A stretch of 64,000 nucleotides of DNA from Heloderma charlesbogerti (GCA_026122225.1 JANEZZ010002364.1:1-64000); one strand, 5' to 3'; numbered from the stretch's first letter, positions 43,451 through 55,254 are shown. Made by a program: numbers and translations. Notes: generated by a model from the letters alone, not told the origin.

Positions 43451-44045
43451 TAAAATGTAACTCAAATCTTCCCAGTCCAATTTCAAGACTCCAACCTCTA
43501 TACCACCTGATGTCTAGTTCACACTTATACCATACTTCACATATATTATCTTAATAATCCTTATAGCCACTTTATAATATAGACTTGTCATGGGGCATGC
43601 TCCTTGGAGGGAGAACTAGCAAAGTGCACTGAAAACTGGATCAGTCCCACAATATATTACTTCCACATCCCTCCCCCAAAGCACTTGAATTAGAGAGCCC
43701 CAGTAGAGCTATTCCCTGGGATTAAGAGTTAGAGCTGAAAATTACACCCCTTATGTGGAGAGCTTGGGGAGAAATGTATCACATTTTGGAGACATGCTCT
43801 CTGTGTCTCTATGTCCTGCTGAATCCTGAATTTTCAGATTCCGGTCTGGTCTGCTTCAGAACCCTACTTAGATTTGGACATGTCCTGCTGTCCAAATCAG
43901 CCTGATTTGGTTCTGGATTCAGGATTCAGCCAAATCCTACGCATGCCTCTTTTACTGGCTACCCCAAGGCTAGCCAACAAGCTTGATGTCTCAGGGCACT
44001 GCAATCATTCCAGCAAACACCAGATTCCATACATTACACACTCAG
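43451..44045. other. No recognisable gene
   Basis: Nothing supported. Confidence 0.45.
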
Positions 44046-44185
44046 CAGAGCTTTCCCCAACCTAGTGCCCTCCAGACGACGTTCTGGACAACAACTCCTA
44101 GCATTCCTGACCATTGACCAAGCTGGGTGGGCCTGATGGGACTTGAAGTCCAAAATATCTGGTGAGCACCGGGTTGGGGAAGGCT
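44046..44185. mobile_element. CAACTCC-type hairpin MITE
   Basis: CAGAGCTTTCCCCAACCTAGTG faces CACCGGGTTGGGGAAGGCTG. The centre is CCATTGACCAAGCTGGGTGG. A decayed duplication ACTCAGCA/ACTTAGCA is possible if two terminal bases were lost. Confidence 0.75.
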
Positions 44186-44569
44186 GACTTAGCATGTGAA
44201 CATCACACACCAGTATATATGCACACACCTTTTAACACGTGTGCACATCTGTCTTGGAACACCTGATTGGGCTTGCTTTCCCAGATGTGTACAAAATGGT
44301 CTTTAACAATGTCTGTACTTCCTAGCAGCAGCTATGTGTGGAGCTGTTGCCCGAGCAGGGATTGGAACCCCAGGTCTTTCCTGGTCAAGTCTAACTCTTT
44401 ACGTGCAAATGATGAACTGGCTTAGTATGTAGCAGCAGTTTTTGGTGTATCTGAGTCCATATGTTGGAGGCAGAGAACAAACCTGATATACTCTCAACAA
44501 TGTCCTTGTGTGCATGTGCATGTGTGTGGTCATGGATCTTGGCCATACTGTACAGGATTTTACATATTA
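44186..44569. other. No recognisable gene
   Basis: Nothing supported. Confidence 0.4.
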
Positions 44570-44640
44570 ATTTTATTTATTTATGTATTACATTTCTATA
44601 CTGCCCATTAGCCTAAGCTCTCTGGGTGGTTCACAACACA
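44570..44640 (-). mobile_element. LINE/SINE tail, minus strand
   Basis: TATTTATTTATGTATTACATTTCTATACTGCCCATTAGCC...CTCTGGGTGGTTCACAA, complement of the common tail. Confidence 0.7.
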
Positions 44641-45266
44641 AACTTATTAATGCTTGGTTGGTTGCTGTGCAATACATCACGCTCACAGGGTTATTTGAAT
44701 TAATTGTGCATTTACATCATCTTTACACAGAGAGGCTTTATATACCAAACACTAGTCAACTGTATGGAGTGAATGAAAAAATTGAACATGGGTGCATCTT
44801 GTAAACTTGGGAGTGAATTGTGGCATTCATTAAGTTGAGCTATCAATATGAAGAGGTTGCTTCTTATTCAGTGAGCCATTTGGTGAGTTGTTGTCAAGAC
44901 TAAAGCCCATCCTAGTAGGCTATATTAAATGTTCTGTCAATCATCTACCACTTGTCACACAGGCACCTGGAGAGCTGGTCCTCGCAGAAGCCAAGTGGTG
45001 CGGCTCTCGAGGCTTGGTACGACTTCTCAATCACTGAACATCTTTAGATGGGCTTTGAATCCTATCTTACAAATGGTTTGATAACATTACAGGTATTTTC
45101 ACATGTGACTCTGCAAAGAGTGTTCCCAGCATTCCACTATACCTTTCAAGATTTTTTTTAAAAAACCCTTTTAATCATCATTTTAATTTATGTGGGTGTT
45201 AATGTAAACACACTTGCATGTGCACACACACGTGCACACACACAGGCACAGTGAGCTTGCTTTTTG
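44641..45266. other. No recognisable gene; short (CA)n near 45220
   Basis: Nothing else supported. Confidence 0.4.
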
Positions 45267-45442
45267 TAGGTTTATGGTAAAATGAGTACCCAGCTTGCTG
45301 GGGGAAAGGTAGTCACGACTGGGGAAGGCAATGGCAAACCACCCCGCTACAGTCTGCCATGAAAACGCCAGCGCAAGTGGCGTCCCTCCAGGGGTCAGTA
45401 ATGACCTGGTGCTTGCACAGGAGGAACCTTTCCTTTCCTTTC
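45267..45442 (+). mobile_element. SINE 3' half with ACCTTT tail (Sauria/Bov-B type)
   Basis: GACTGGGGAAGGCAATGGCAAACCACCCC, then GTCTGCCATGAAAACGCC, then GGTCAGTAATGACCTGGTGC, GCACAGGAGGAACC and (TTTCC)n. This is the tail half of a common squamate SINE; the tRNA head is missing or decayed. Confidence 0.75.
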
Positions 45443-45967
45443 ATTATATTTTACAATATTAAAGAATGCCTTATGTTGACCTCTGAAAAAGTCACTCTCT
45501 CAGCAAGTATTAGGAAATGACTGCAGGACTTTTATTTCTCTTGTATATTATGGATTGTTGAAGTTCACTGTATGCAAACTAGCTCTTGATGAAGAAACAG
45601 GTCAAGTGACCAGCTATCTATCAAGCCCTGTAATTCTAGTGGCTTTCTTTCAGCAGCCACTAGATTTTCAGCCATCATCTGTACAGTTTGAATTGGTTAT
45701 TACCTTATTAGAAATGGGTACATTTTGGGTGAGATCCAAATTCATGCAAGTAGAGTTCTGCTCATGCAACACAACTTTTCCATCCCCTCCTCCAGCCTGA
45801 ATCCTCCACTGAATCAGTGGGGAGGGAGAATCCATTCTGCGGATGGATGCAAATTTGTTGACAGATGAATGTGAATGGATACAAAACTATATCTTTCCAT
45901 TTAAAAACAAACAAATAAACATTGTTTCTCTATTACATACATTGTTTGGACAGATGTGGGGGAAATG
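45443..45967. other. No recognisable gene
   Basis: Nothing supported. Confidence 0.45.
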
Positions 45968-45975
45968 ATTATCAC

Positions 45976-46339
45976 CAGGGATGTATGAGAAATTTGTTTC
46001 AGTTTATTTTGATCAGGATTTTATCCAAGTTGCACATTCTGGACTGAACATGGATTCAGATGCAATCTGTGGTAAAAGCCTGTATATTTCTGAGCTTGCA
46101 ATGTGATTTGCAGACACACATCCCCCATGCATTTGTCATCATGCGTAAATTTCAAAAATGTGCACATCATTCCATACACTTGGAAAAATACACACATAAA
46201 TAAATATACAGGGATTTTCATGAGAAAAAGAAAAAGAAAAAAACCTCGCAATCTGATACAGACTAGAGTCGGACCTAGTGTCAAGATGGAATTCAGAGAA
46301 CTTCAGTAAGTTTGGGTTTTGCTGATTCACACATCCCTA
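45976..46339 (+). mobile_element. AT450 element, complete, 364 bp
   Basis: CAGGGATGTATGAGAAATTTG to GATTCACACATCCCTA, flanked by ATTATCAC (45968-45975, 46340-46347). GTAAGT faces outward at 46306. No frame of interest. Confidence 0.88.
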
Positions 46340-46347
46340 ATTATCAC

Positions 46348-47732
46348 CAATTCTCCCTCCCTCCTGTTGCCCCCTAAATGCCCCCAGAAGGTTGTTCTGG
46401 GGGGTTGGGAGACTCCCTGGAACAATGTGAGAAGTGGCATCAGGGACTGCAGTGGGAGAGAGAATTGGGGAAAATTGCTGTCCCCCATTTTATTCAAGGG
46501 AGCTTCCGCTCTGCAGAGTGGGCACTTCATCTGGAACCATTTCACTTCCATGAACATTCATGGAACAGTAGGTCTGTATCCAATCCTTCATCTTTGAGTG
46601 GCACAATTGCTCTATTTGCGATATTGCGATAAAACAATGAAACACACAAGTACCCCAATCAGGGCTGTCAAATTTCTTTCAACCTAAGGGCCAACTTCTA
46701 TTCTGGAGAAGTTCTCAGAGGCTGCATTCCATGGGCAAGAAAGGAAAGGGGGCAGAGCCAAATGCCATTATATTTTAGTTTAAAGCTCTTACTGCTTGAA
46801 CCTAAGCCTCAGAAGAGGCATTTCAGTCTTTTCAAACGGGGAAGAAATGGTGCCAAAGCTGGGAAACCACCAAACCATAGGAAGTGGGAACCACCTGGTG
46901 TTGTGAGGAAGTGAGTATGACTAGATTGCGAGCCCAGGAGAGCCAAATTTTGCCCCTAGGCCTGAGTTTCGACACCTTCAAACGTGTTTAAACCTTCAAA
47001 ACCTGCTATCTTAAGATTCATCTTGGAAAGGATAACCTAGAAATCTGTCCATAACAGCTTGTTTTTCTTTTGTTGTTTGTCAAGAACTTACCATTTAATA
47101 TTAAGCTATTTATAAATGTCTTGCTGCAAATAAGCCCCTGCCTATGTTGAACCTTTCTTCTTGTTAATGGACAGTTTTAGTTGCCTGAGTTTACAACGTT
47201 CATGTAATCTGGGTGCACCAAACCAGAAGTGCAGTTCAGTCAAGAAATGAGGACTTCTTGAGGAAAAATAGACAACTCTCCCCCGCTGCCCCATCAGCAA
47301 TGATATATTCAGCCAAGGACATATTGACAAAAAGAAAACTAATGAAACAGAAATGGTGTAGTGTGTTGGCAGGGATGTAGAATCAATTAGAGGTCACGAT
47401 TGCATTAAAAATCGGATAAAGATGGACACCAATGAAGAATAGTAATGAACCATAAGAATTAAGAATGCAGTAAAAGGAAACTCTCATATTACTTATGGCT
47501 GTCCAAATGGGTGGGAAAAAATTCCACTGGCCATAACTAGACAGATGCTTTGAGAACCCAGTTGCTTGAGATCTGTGGGGGCAAAGAAGCACCATATACA
47601 AATGTGTGGGGCTTCTTAGTGGTGTCTCTGCCACTGTGGAGGAAAAACAGGAGTAGAAAGAAACAAACATGAGGAAGCAAAAAAGAAAAAAAAAGAGGCA
47701 TCTCATTTTGCCATTTTATATACCCTCTCCCC
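46348..47732. other. No recognisable gene
   Basis: A weakly MITE-like AGGGCTGTCAAATTTCTTTCAAC at 46652 is not completed. No conserved frame. Confidence 0.45.
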
Positions 47733-47802
47733 TTCCTTCCTTCCTTCCTTCCTTCCTTCCTTCCTTCCTTCCTTCCTTCCTTTTTCTTCCTTCCTTCCTT
47801 TC
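47733..47802. repeat. (CCTT)n microsatellite
   Basis: About sixteen CCTT/TTCC units with one break. Confidence 0.95.
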
Positions 47803-48216
47803 CCTTTTGGAGCCTGCTACCTTAATAATGAGCCATCTCATTATTAGAATTCAGCTGCAACATAAAACTTTTTTTTTCTAATTTTCCCAGTTGTTTTCAA
47901 CAAAGATAAAGGATGCCTATTGCTATTTTCTGTTCTTATTTGTTATATTGTTTTTATTGTGTTTAAGTTGCTATTCGGTTTTGGTGGTTCTTTGTTTTTT
48001 TTCTACAGATTTGGTTGGCTGAGCCTTTTTTAGGCAGAAAAGGCTTAGATAACCACATCATGATACATAATGAATATCTTTTTTAATGTCACATTATAAG
48101 GAATCATTTTGTTAGCACATCCTATGATTTAGCTTGACTGGATTCACAAATACCTACTCCCGAAGTTTATACCCAGATCAAGTCATACTGGACAGAGAGA
48201 CATGTTTGTTGCTTTG
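47803..48216. other. No recognisable gene
   Basis: Nothing supported. Confidence 0.45.
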
Positions 48217-48224
48217 ATTTATAT

Positions 48225-48360
48225 CAGAGGTGGACAACTACTCGTCCTCTAGATGTTGTTGGAATGCAACTTCAATCAGCCATACCAGCATACTCAATGG
48301 TGAGGGATGATAGGAACTGCAGTTCAACATCTAGAGGACCACAAGCTGCTCTCACCTCTG
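48225..48360. mobile_element. CAACTCC-type hairpin MITE with target duplication, 136 bp
   Basis: CAGAGGTGGACAAC at left and CTCACCTCTG at right; CTCTAGATGTTGTTGGAATGC faces CAGTTCAACATCTAGAGGACC. Flanks ATTTATAT (48217-48224) and ATTTAAAT (48361-48368) agree at 7 of 8, again a hAT signature. Confidence 0.82.
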
Positions 48361-48804
48361 ATTTAAATATTTGCACATGTTTCCAAGGAGAAGAAGGAAA
48401 TTGGTTTTAGAGGCATGATATGAACCCCAGCAGTCATCTTAATGTTCTGTTCCTAAGCATAGCTGTTCACTTGTTTTTAATTTGTGTTCGCATAAGAGAT
48501 GGACATTAAAATTGGTAGCCCATGTTATTGCTACCCATGGCAAGCAGTTATTCATTTATTAACTAGCATAAGCAGGTATCTATAGTAAGTCTGCATCATT
48601 TAGGACTGTGCTATGTAATAAGCTTCTTCTGAACAGAGACACCCACATTGCTACTGGTTCTATATAATTTTCAAGTCACCTCAGGAGTACTCTCTTACAG
48701 CCAAATGTGTGGTATGCTGCAATAATTGCACCTCCATTAAACAAACAAACAAAAAAACTAATGGGATTATCCTGATTGCAACTGAATAGAAAACATTGGC
48801 AACT
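48361..48804. other. No recognisable gene
   Basis: Nothing supported. Confidence 0.4.
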
Positions 48805-48870
48805 TATTTATTTATATCCTACCTTTCCATTGGCAGATTGAAATCAATTAACACACCAAACAAAAGAATG
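48805..48870 (-). mobile_element. LINE/SINE tail fragment
   Basis: CTTATTTATTTATATCCTACCTTTCC followed by AATCAATTAACACACC; decayed tail on the minus strand. Confidence 0.4.
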
Positions 48871-48910
48871 CACCAAGCAATTTTATAGCTATAAAAATGC
48901 TTATAGATAT

Positions 48911-49050
48911 AAAAGGTTGAATCCAAACTTAGTCCTGCTTAGAGTATACCCACTGAAATCAATGAAACTTAATTTACTCATGTTGACTAACCTGTCATTG
49001 CTTTCATTGAGTCTACTCTAAGCAGGACTAAGGCTGGATCCAATCCAAAA
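48911..49050. mobile_element. Small palindromic repeat
   Basis: GAATCCAAACTTAGTCCTGC faces GCAGGACTAAGGCTGGATCC, with CCCACTGAAATCAATGAAAC in the arm. Same family as 26630. Confidence 0.65.
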
Positions 49051-49110
49051 GGTAAAAAATTCTTGTCAATCAAGTGCATAAACACCCCTAAACTGAGACA
49101 GTGCATAAAT

Positions 49111-50086
49111 TAGGGATGTACGAAAGTCACTTACCTTTTCACAGCTTGGATTCACGGTGGGGGGGAGGCGCTCCATCCCTCCCCCCAGAATCCTCCCTGG
49201 GCCGGCTTTGCTCTGCAGCGGCTCCATGGAGCCACTGGCCAGGGCCGTCCGCAGCTGGAGTTCCGGCCATGGACGGGCTGCTGCGGACGCAAATGGCGGC
49301 CACTGTAGTGGCCGTCATTTGCATCCTGCTAAGCTGCCATGATAGGCTACGTAAGTATTTATGTAGCCTATCATGGCAAGCCAAAAAAACACACACATAC
49401 ACAGCGTACGCAAATGGCGATGGCTACAGTGGCCACCATTTGCGTTCCCTATTTTTAGCTGCTTTAGCCTATGTAAATATTTACGTAGACTATTACGGCA
49501 AAAAAAAAGGGGAACGCAAACAGTGTAGTGGGCGCCATTTGTGTCCCTCCCCCCCATTTTAGCCTATATAAATATTTACGTAGGCTATTACGGCAAAAAA
49601 AAAAAAAGGAACGCAAATAGTGCCCACTATGCTATTCGCATTCCCCTTGTTTTTCGCCGTAATGGCCTACGTAAATATTTACGTAGGCTAAAACAGCTAA
49701 AAATAGGGAAAGCAAATGGCAGCTGCTGTAGCCGCCACCATTTGCGTACGCTGTTTTTTGGGGGGGGGGGCTTGCCATGATAGGCTACATAAATTCTTCC
49801 GTAGTTTATCACGGCCTCCGCAGGGACGCAAAAGGCGTCCCTGTATTAGCTGTGATAGGCTACGTAAGTATTTATGTAGCCTATCACGGCTATGATGAAG
49901 AAGCGAATGGCAGCCGCAGGGCGGCCGCCATTCGCAAGTCAGCGCAGACGGAAGCAGGTAAGTGCTCCGTTTCGGGCACCTTTTGTGGGGGGGGTGGGGG
50001 CTTCGTTCCGCCATAGATTTTGGGGGGCTGAATGCACTGGCATTCGGCCTCACCGAGATCCATGGCGGAATTCTCTGACATCCCTA
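49111..50086 (-). mobile_element. PAL11: 976-bp PAL element with concentric palindromes
   Basis: TAGGGATGTACGAAAGTC to TCTCTGACATCCCTA, flanked by GCATAAAT (49103-49110) and GAATAAAT (50087-50094), 7 of 8. Donors: minus AAAAG|GTAAGTG at 49133-49134 and plus GCAG|GTAAGTG with GT at 49958. The concentric block at 49410-49745 is listed separately. P1 hairpins at about 49338-49376, 49774-49815 and 49850-49888 lie outside it. Confidence 0.88.
49410..49745. repeat. Concentric palindrome array in PAL11
   Basis: P2 49410-49443, P3 49458-49499, P4 49510-49547, centre 49554-49593, P4 49608-49644, P3 49656-49697, P2 49712-49745. Outer pair midpoints fall at 49577-49578 and the central hairpin at 49573; the offset is explained by A-run length differences. 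Same order as PAL4. Confidence 0.9.
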
Positions 50087-50094
50087 GAATAAAT

Positions 50095-50527
50095 AGGCTT
50101 TGTGGACCAAATGTATAATGTCTTACACAATTTTGTCTATGGCAGAATATTTATTATCACAGTTTAAAGATGTGGATGAGCTTGGTTGCATAATCAGGTA
50201 GACAGAAATAACTCACTTCAGTCTCAAGTGTGTTTACTTGATCAAGGGACTAATTTTTAACTGAGAGGAAAAAAAATGCCTTCAAGCACTTCAAGAAAGA
50301 GTATTCAGGGGCCCTTGGCTTTCATCTTTTTCTTCTTGGAGCGAGTGATGGCTTAAGCAACAGAAAGATCATTCCCTTGATACATAGAAAGAGGCAGAGT
50401 GTAAATTAACTGCAACAGCTTGAAAATCCAGCAGAAGCAATAACTTGTTCTAACCATTCTCAAAATTTTCCTTGGTAAATTTCAGTGGTGAATATTCTCT
50501 TGGTGCACGCATGTTCTGTGAGCATCT
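50095..50527. other. No recognisable gene
   Basis: Nothing supported. Confidence 0.45.
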
Positions 50528-50535
50528 ATTATTCA

Positions 50536-50979
50536 TAGGGATGTGTGAATCAGCAAAACTCCAGCTCACCAAATTTGTCTGAATTCCATGTACTGACTTG
50601 AGTCCATACTGTATTGCAAGCTGTATGTTTGTTTGTTTTCTTTTTGCATCAAAATCCATGCACATTTTTTGTGCATATTTTCCCAAATGTACACATCAGT
50701 TGTGCACACCTTTGTAATGTGCACATTCTTCATTAGGAAAAATTAAGCATATTTGTGTACATTTTTCAAAAGTACCCATTCTTAGTGCACGTTCCTCAAA
50801 TGTCCAACACATTTTTTATTTATTTGTTTATCTGCTTCACAAAGCATATTACAAGCTCAGAAATGTACAGATTTTTTTTAACACAGATGGTGTCCAAGTC
50901 CATGTTTGGTCCAGAAGGCATGAACTGGCTAAACTCTGTTAAAAAAAATTAACTGAAACAAATTTTTCATACATCCCCA
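50536..50979 (-). mobile_element. AT450 element, complete, 444 bp, inverted
   Basis: TAGGGATGTGTGAATCAGC to TTTTTCATACATCCCCA, flanked by ATTATTCA on both sides (50528-50535, 50980-50987). It is the reverse of the copy at 24791. Minus-strand GGTGAGC faces outward at 50568-50570. Confidence 0.88.
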
Positions 50980-51012
50980 ATTATTCAGCATTAGCATTTG
51001 TCACCTGAAGAT

Positions 51013-51203
51013 TTTGCCGTAGCAGTCAATATTTGATTGTATCTGACTAGTGACTACTGCCATGCAGTAGCAGTCAGTATTTGACAATATTTGACAGCTG
51101 ACATGCAGTAGCATTATCAATGCACAGTAGCAGACATGTAGTAAATATTGACTTTGTCTGCTTACGTGCAGTAGCATTGAGTATTTGAAAGTACATGATA
51201 AAT
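51013..51203. repeat. Degenerate tandem repeat, unit about 40 bp
   Basis: Units share CATGCAGTAGCAG(T)...AGTATTTGA: TAGCAGTCAATATTTGATTG, TAGCAGTCAGTATTTGACAA, TAGCATTATCAATGCA, TAGCATTGAGTATTTGAAAG. Spacing varies between 25 and 45 bp. Not obviously part of a transposon. Confidence 0.6.
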
Positions 51204-51225
51204 GACTTGTAACAGAATTGACAGC

Positions 51226-51305
51226 ACAATATATCTACTTAGAGGTACGTCCCATTGAGTTCAATTAGGCTTGCTCTCAGATAAGGAGCTACAGGATTGC
51301 CGCCT
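51226..51305. mobile_element. Small palindromic repeat (CAATCCTATGCA family)
   Basis: CACAATATATCTACTTAGAGGTACG then CCCATTGAGTTCAATTAGG, GCTCTCAGATAAGG, TACAGGATTGCC. Decayed. Confidence 0.45.
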
Positions 51306-51613
51306 TAGCAAATATTGTTTTAACTGTATTTGTTCTTTGAACCAATCAAACCCAATCAAATTTTAGATTTTGCTCTCAAATCTTGTTTCTGAAATTTGAA
51401 TTGTGACATTTTTGTGAACTTTCATGTCAAAGCTACCTGAGAACAATCCAAAATAGTGGAAAAGGAAGAGAAAACACATAATTCGCTCATATTGGGCTTC
51501 CTGGATCAAAACAAAATCTCTGATTAACAACTTTCTAAAAGATAATATATCCGTGACCAGGTAAACAACCTCTCTTTGTGAACAAATGGAGAGTTGACTT
51601 AGTTATACTAATA

Positions 51614-51738
51614 CTTTCTTCTTCTTCTTCTTCTTCTTCTTCTTCTTCTTCTTCTTCTTCTTCCTCCTCTTCCTCCTCCTCTTCCTCTTCCTCTTCCTCT
51701 TCCTCCTCTTCCTCTTCCTCCTCTTCCTCTTCTTCCTG
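51614..51738. repeat. (TTC)n / (TCC)n trinucleotide tract, about 125 bp
   Basis: About 17 pure TTC repeats followed by mixed TTCC/TCC repeats. Overlying poly-Ser, poly-Glu and poly-Arg/Lys frames are artefacts of the tract. Confidence 0.97.
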
Positions 51739-53607
51739 CAGACTGAGCTTGGTTGGGCTCCAGGAGTGAAGCAAAAATGCATTAAACCACATGAGTGGCT
51801 CAACACCCAGAGTGCCCATTTCATATTAATTACATTTGCAACTACAATGAGACTGCAAGATTACTTACTTAAGTGTGTGTTCTTGGTGACTGCATTCAAC
51901 TGACATTAATGGTCCCAGCAGCTATATACATATATTACAAAGCCATTTAAAGTCACCTACACTCCTGTATAGATGTTTCACTTGGATCATAGTGGATGGC
52001 ATAAATCATCAGCTAGGGAGAGGCATGATTAAATTTTGGTTTCTTTCATTAATAGGAGGGGGGAGAGACTAATGGGATAATCAGATTTTGGAGGGGGTCT
52101 TTTTGTTACTCATACCCATTTCAATTAATAGTTGTCCACTGGCAATTTCTTTACAAAGATTTTGCTAAGATTTATGAATTGCCAATGGATTTGGTTACCT
52201 AACGTACCTCATAGCTTTGCTTGTTTGGGAGATGAATATCATTGTTCTTTAGCAGCGCTAATGTATATGCAACACTTGGCAAAAGTAAATAAATCATTCC
52301 TTTAATAATGGAATACTGATTAACAAGAAGAAAGAAGAAGAAAGAAAGGAGGCCCACTTTTTTCAAGAATTTCTATCAGTGTCAAATTCCACCTCCTAAT
52401 TCTCCCAGTGCTTTGCAAAAATAAATTGAGGCACCCATCTTTCCTTATAGTAGGGGTGCTGAACCGGGGGGCCTAGGGCCAAACTTGGCCTGCTTGGGGT
52501 TTCAATCTGGCCTTCTGGGGTTCCCCAGAGGGACACACCTTTTCCCATGGCCTACACAACATTACCCAGGTCCCTCATAGCCTACACCATTAAGTTCTGA
52601 AGGGAGCCTGCCTGTTCCACCCCCAGGCTTCACAGGTTTGTCCAGGTGAAGCAGGTAATCCCTGAATGGAGGACATCTCTAACCTCTGGTTCATGAAATG
52701 GGCAGGTCTGAGGCAGCCTCCCCTCCCCTTTAACAATGCCTCAGGATGCTCACCAAACATTTACTTCTGCATTCCTTCCTTTAAAACCTGCACTGTACCT
52801 GCCAACCTAACCTTAGGAATGAGCAAGAGTGATCCATTTTGAGAAGAACTTAACAAAATGTGCAGAGTTCTCCATCTTCAGGACAAATAATAACTTTATA
52901 TTTAAAAAAATGTGAGTGTGGGAGAAACTGAAACTGACAAGAGTCATCCATCCAGGGCCAGGGCTGTGCTCTCACATGTCTGGGCTTGAATCCCTGTGTG
53001 TTCAATTACGTTTGTGGTGCTGAATTAGGCTTGCCACCTCTTTTACTCTGACAGGCTCCTCATCTTTAATAGCTAAGTGGCAGGTGAGTAGACCGTGGCC
53101 CTCTTTGTTCTGGGAATAGTTGTACCAATTTGGCTGGTACAGTCAGATGGGGGAGCATTTCACTACAATTCATTTTTGATAAGAGCTTACCAAAAATTTG
53201 CGACATTCTTCACATTCAGAAGAGAAAGAACTGAAGATTTAAGAAGTGTGAATGTTGGGGAAAATGAAACTAATAGATCCACTCATCCCTACCCAATCTA
53301 CATTGACGTTTGCCCTGCAAGCAGCCTCACCAACAGATCAGTGTGGCATAGGCAAAAAACCAAACCAAACCAAACCAAAACACCACTGTTAGTCATGCGG
53401 CGTTTGACTAGCAAGGGGGGGGGGATCCTTTACAGCTCTAAAACCAGCAATCGATGAGTAACCCGCACTAAATAGTGAGTGAGTGGGTGGGTGGGAGGTT
53501 GGATGTTAAATCAAAAGGTGAAGAAAGCAGCAACAGAGGAGGACCAGTTCTTTAAAGTGCTCAGCTCGACTTCTCTGTGCCTGGCATCTTAGCTTTCCAG
53601 CTGGCTT
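51739..53607. other. No recognisable gene
   Basis: The 120-codon frame at 53095-53457 overlaps two related segments (52840-52965 and 53165-53290 share AAGAAG...AATGT(T)GGG.GAAA.TGAAAC words), so it looks like an old repeat rather than a gene. A (AAACC)n run lies at 53358-53382. Confidence 0.45.
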
Positions 53608-53615
53608 GTCTCTCC

Positions 53616-54357
53616 TAGGTCACTTACCGAAAGTCATTTACCATTTAACGAAATGTGATTTGAGGTGGGGGGGAGGCGCTCTGTCCCTCCCCCTGAAATT
53701 CTGGCTGGGGGGGAGGCGCTCCGTCCCTCCCCACCGAATCCTGGTGGGCGGGTTCGCAAATGGCAGCGGCCGTAGCCACCGCCATTTGCATCCCTGCAGT
53801 CAGCCATGATAGGCTACGTAAATGTTTACGTAGCCTATCACGGCTGAGTAAAAAACAAAACAAAACCCGTGCATGCGCAAATGGCAGCGCCTATGGGCAC
53901 CGCCATTTGCGTTCCTTCTTTTGGCACGTCTATTCTACATACGTAGACTAGACGTGCCAAAATAAGGAACGCAAATGGCGGCACCCATGGGCACCGCCAT
54001 TTGCGTACACGCAGTTTTTTTTTTTACTCAGCCATGATAGGCTACGTAAACATTTACGTAGCCTATCACGGTATTTTTTAAAAATCTAGCCGTGATAGGC
54101 TACGTAAATCTTTACGTAGCCTATCACGTTTTTTTGTTTTTTTACTGGAAATCGCGACGGCGGCAGCCCATCGGTAGACTGGCTGCCGCCGCTGCCGCAC
54201 CGCTGCTGGAGCCGCTGCCGCCAGGAAGGTTCGCCCAAGGTAAGTCCCATCTTGGGGGGGGCGGGGGGGCAGACCATTTTGCCACCGATTTCGGGGAGCC
54301 AAATGTGCTGGCATTCGCCCTTCCCGAGATTCGTGGCAAAATTCTCTGACATCCCTA
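53616..54357 (-). mobile_element. PAL12: PAL element with eroded end B
   Basis: The left end reads TAGGTCACTTACCGAAAGTC in place of TAGGGATGTACGAAAGTC; the right end is CTCTGACATCCCTA. P2 (about 53757-53792), P1 (about 53803-53844), P2, P3 reduced to TCTACATACGTAGACTAG, P2, two P1 (about 54029-54070, 54088-54128). Donor AAG|GTAAGTC at 54240. The usual ATGGCGGC before the donor is ATCGCGAC here. Flanks are ambiguous (CTCC-rich on both sides). Confidence 0.78.
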
Positions 54358-54365
54358 CTCCTCCT

Positions 54366-55254
54366 AGGCAAAAAAGCCACCCTGTCCAACAGTAAGGGTG
54401 GGAGAAGGGAACTGTCAGTATTCTCTAACATTATTTCTTGTTTCAGGGGCACCATTGTCTTTACAAAAATGTAAAGATTCCCTCGGTATTTTCCATGTAT
54501 TTGCTGCAGCCTCTCTTTCATCTCTGATTCTTACTGCTGCTAATGGAATTAGTGCATTCAAGTTACATTTCTTGGCTAAATCCTATGGTTTCAAAATCTA
54601 TTGATGGACAGCTGGGGTCTTAGGTCATTTCCAGTACTGGGCTACTAGCATTTCAGCAGCTAATAAACTATTCAAAATCAATCAAATCCCTATCTGAGCA
54701 ACCCATCAATCCCCCCCCCCCGAATACAGTAGAATGTGTCTTTGAAGCAGAACACAACCAAATGTCATGAATGTTATCTATGTTAATGGCAAAGCAAAAG
54801 CAGTGATAGTCAAACTTTAAACACACACACACGCATGGATCTTTTGATCTCCTCCATATTTTGGAAACATTTTCAGCATCAGCAAAAGAGTGATTTGACT
54901 GTAATTGTTTTGGAATGCTCATTTATTCACATGCATTGCTCTCTTGCTGACTTGACTGTTTTTGCCCTCACTAATGTAATCATATAGCAAAATCTGATTA
55001 ATATGATTAAGGAGGTTGCAGGCATCGAACATGTGGGTGGAGTCTGACAGACTCCAGCCCACTTGGCCTGCCAGACTGGGGTTTGCAGACCCTGCCGGCC
55101 GGCCAGCCCTGCTCGCTACACTGTGTGAACCACTGGATGGCCTGATGAGCGCCTGGCAATTTTCGTGTAAAAAGCCTATTTTTACGCAAGGTTAGAAGTG
55201 TGAATAGTTCACTCATGTCTCTAATCTTGCACAAAAGGTGGCTTTACAGCCCAG
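54366..55254. other. No recognisable gene; poly-C at 54712
   Basis: Nothing supported beyond a short (CA)n near 54820. Confidence 0.45.

Noticed and set aside
51535..51819. Poly-glutamate and poly-serine frames
   Set aside because: Translation of a TTC/TCC microsatellite.
53095..53457. 120-codon frame beginning with a hydrophobic segment as a secreted protein
   Set aside because: Overlaps a partly duplicated AT-rich repeat and has no family resemblance; the frame is closed by a simple stop and lacks splice context.
53608..54368. CTCCTAGG as target duplication of PAL12
   Set aside because: CTCC-rich sequence on both sides allows several alignments and the left end is eroded, so no duplication is claimed.
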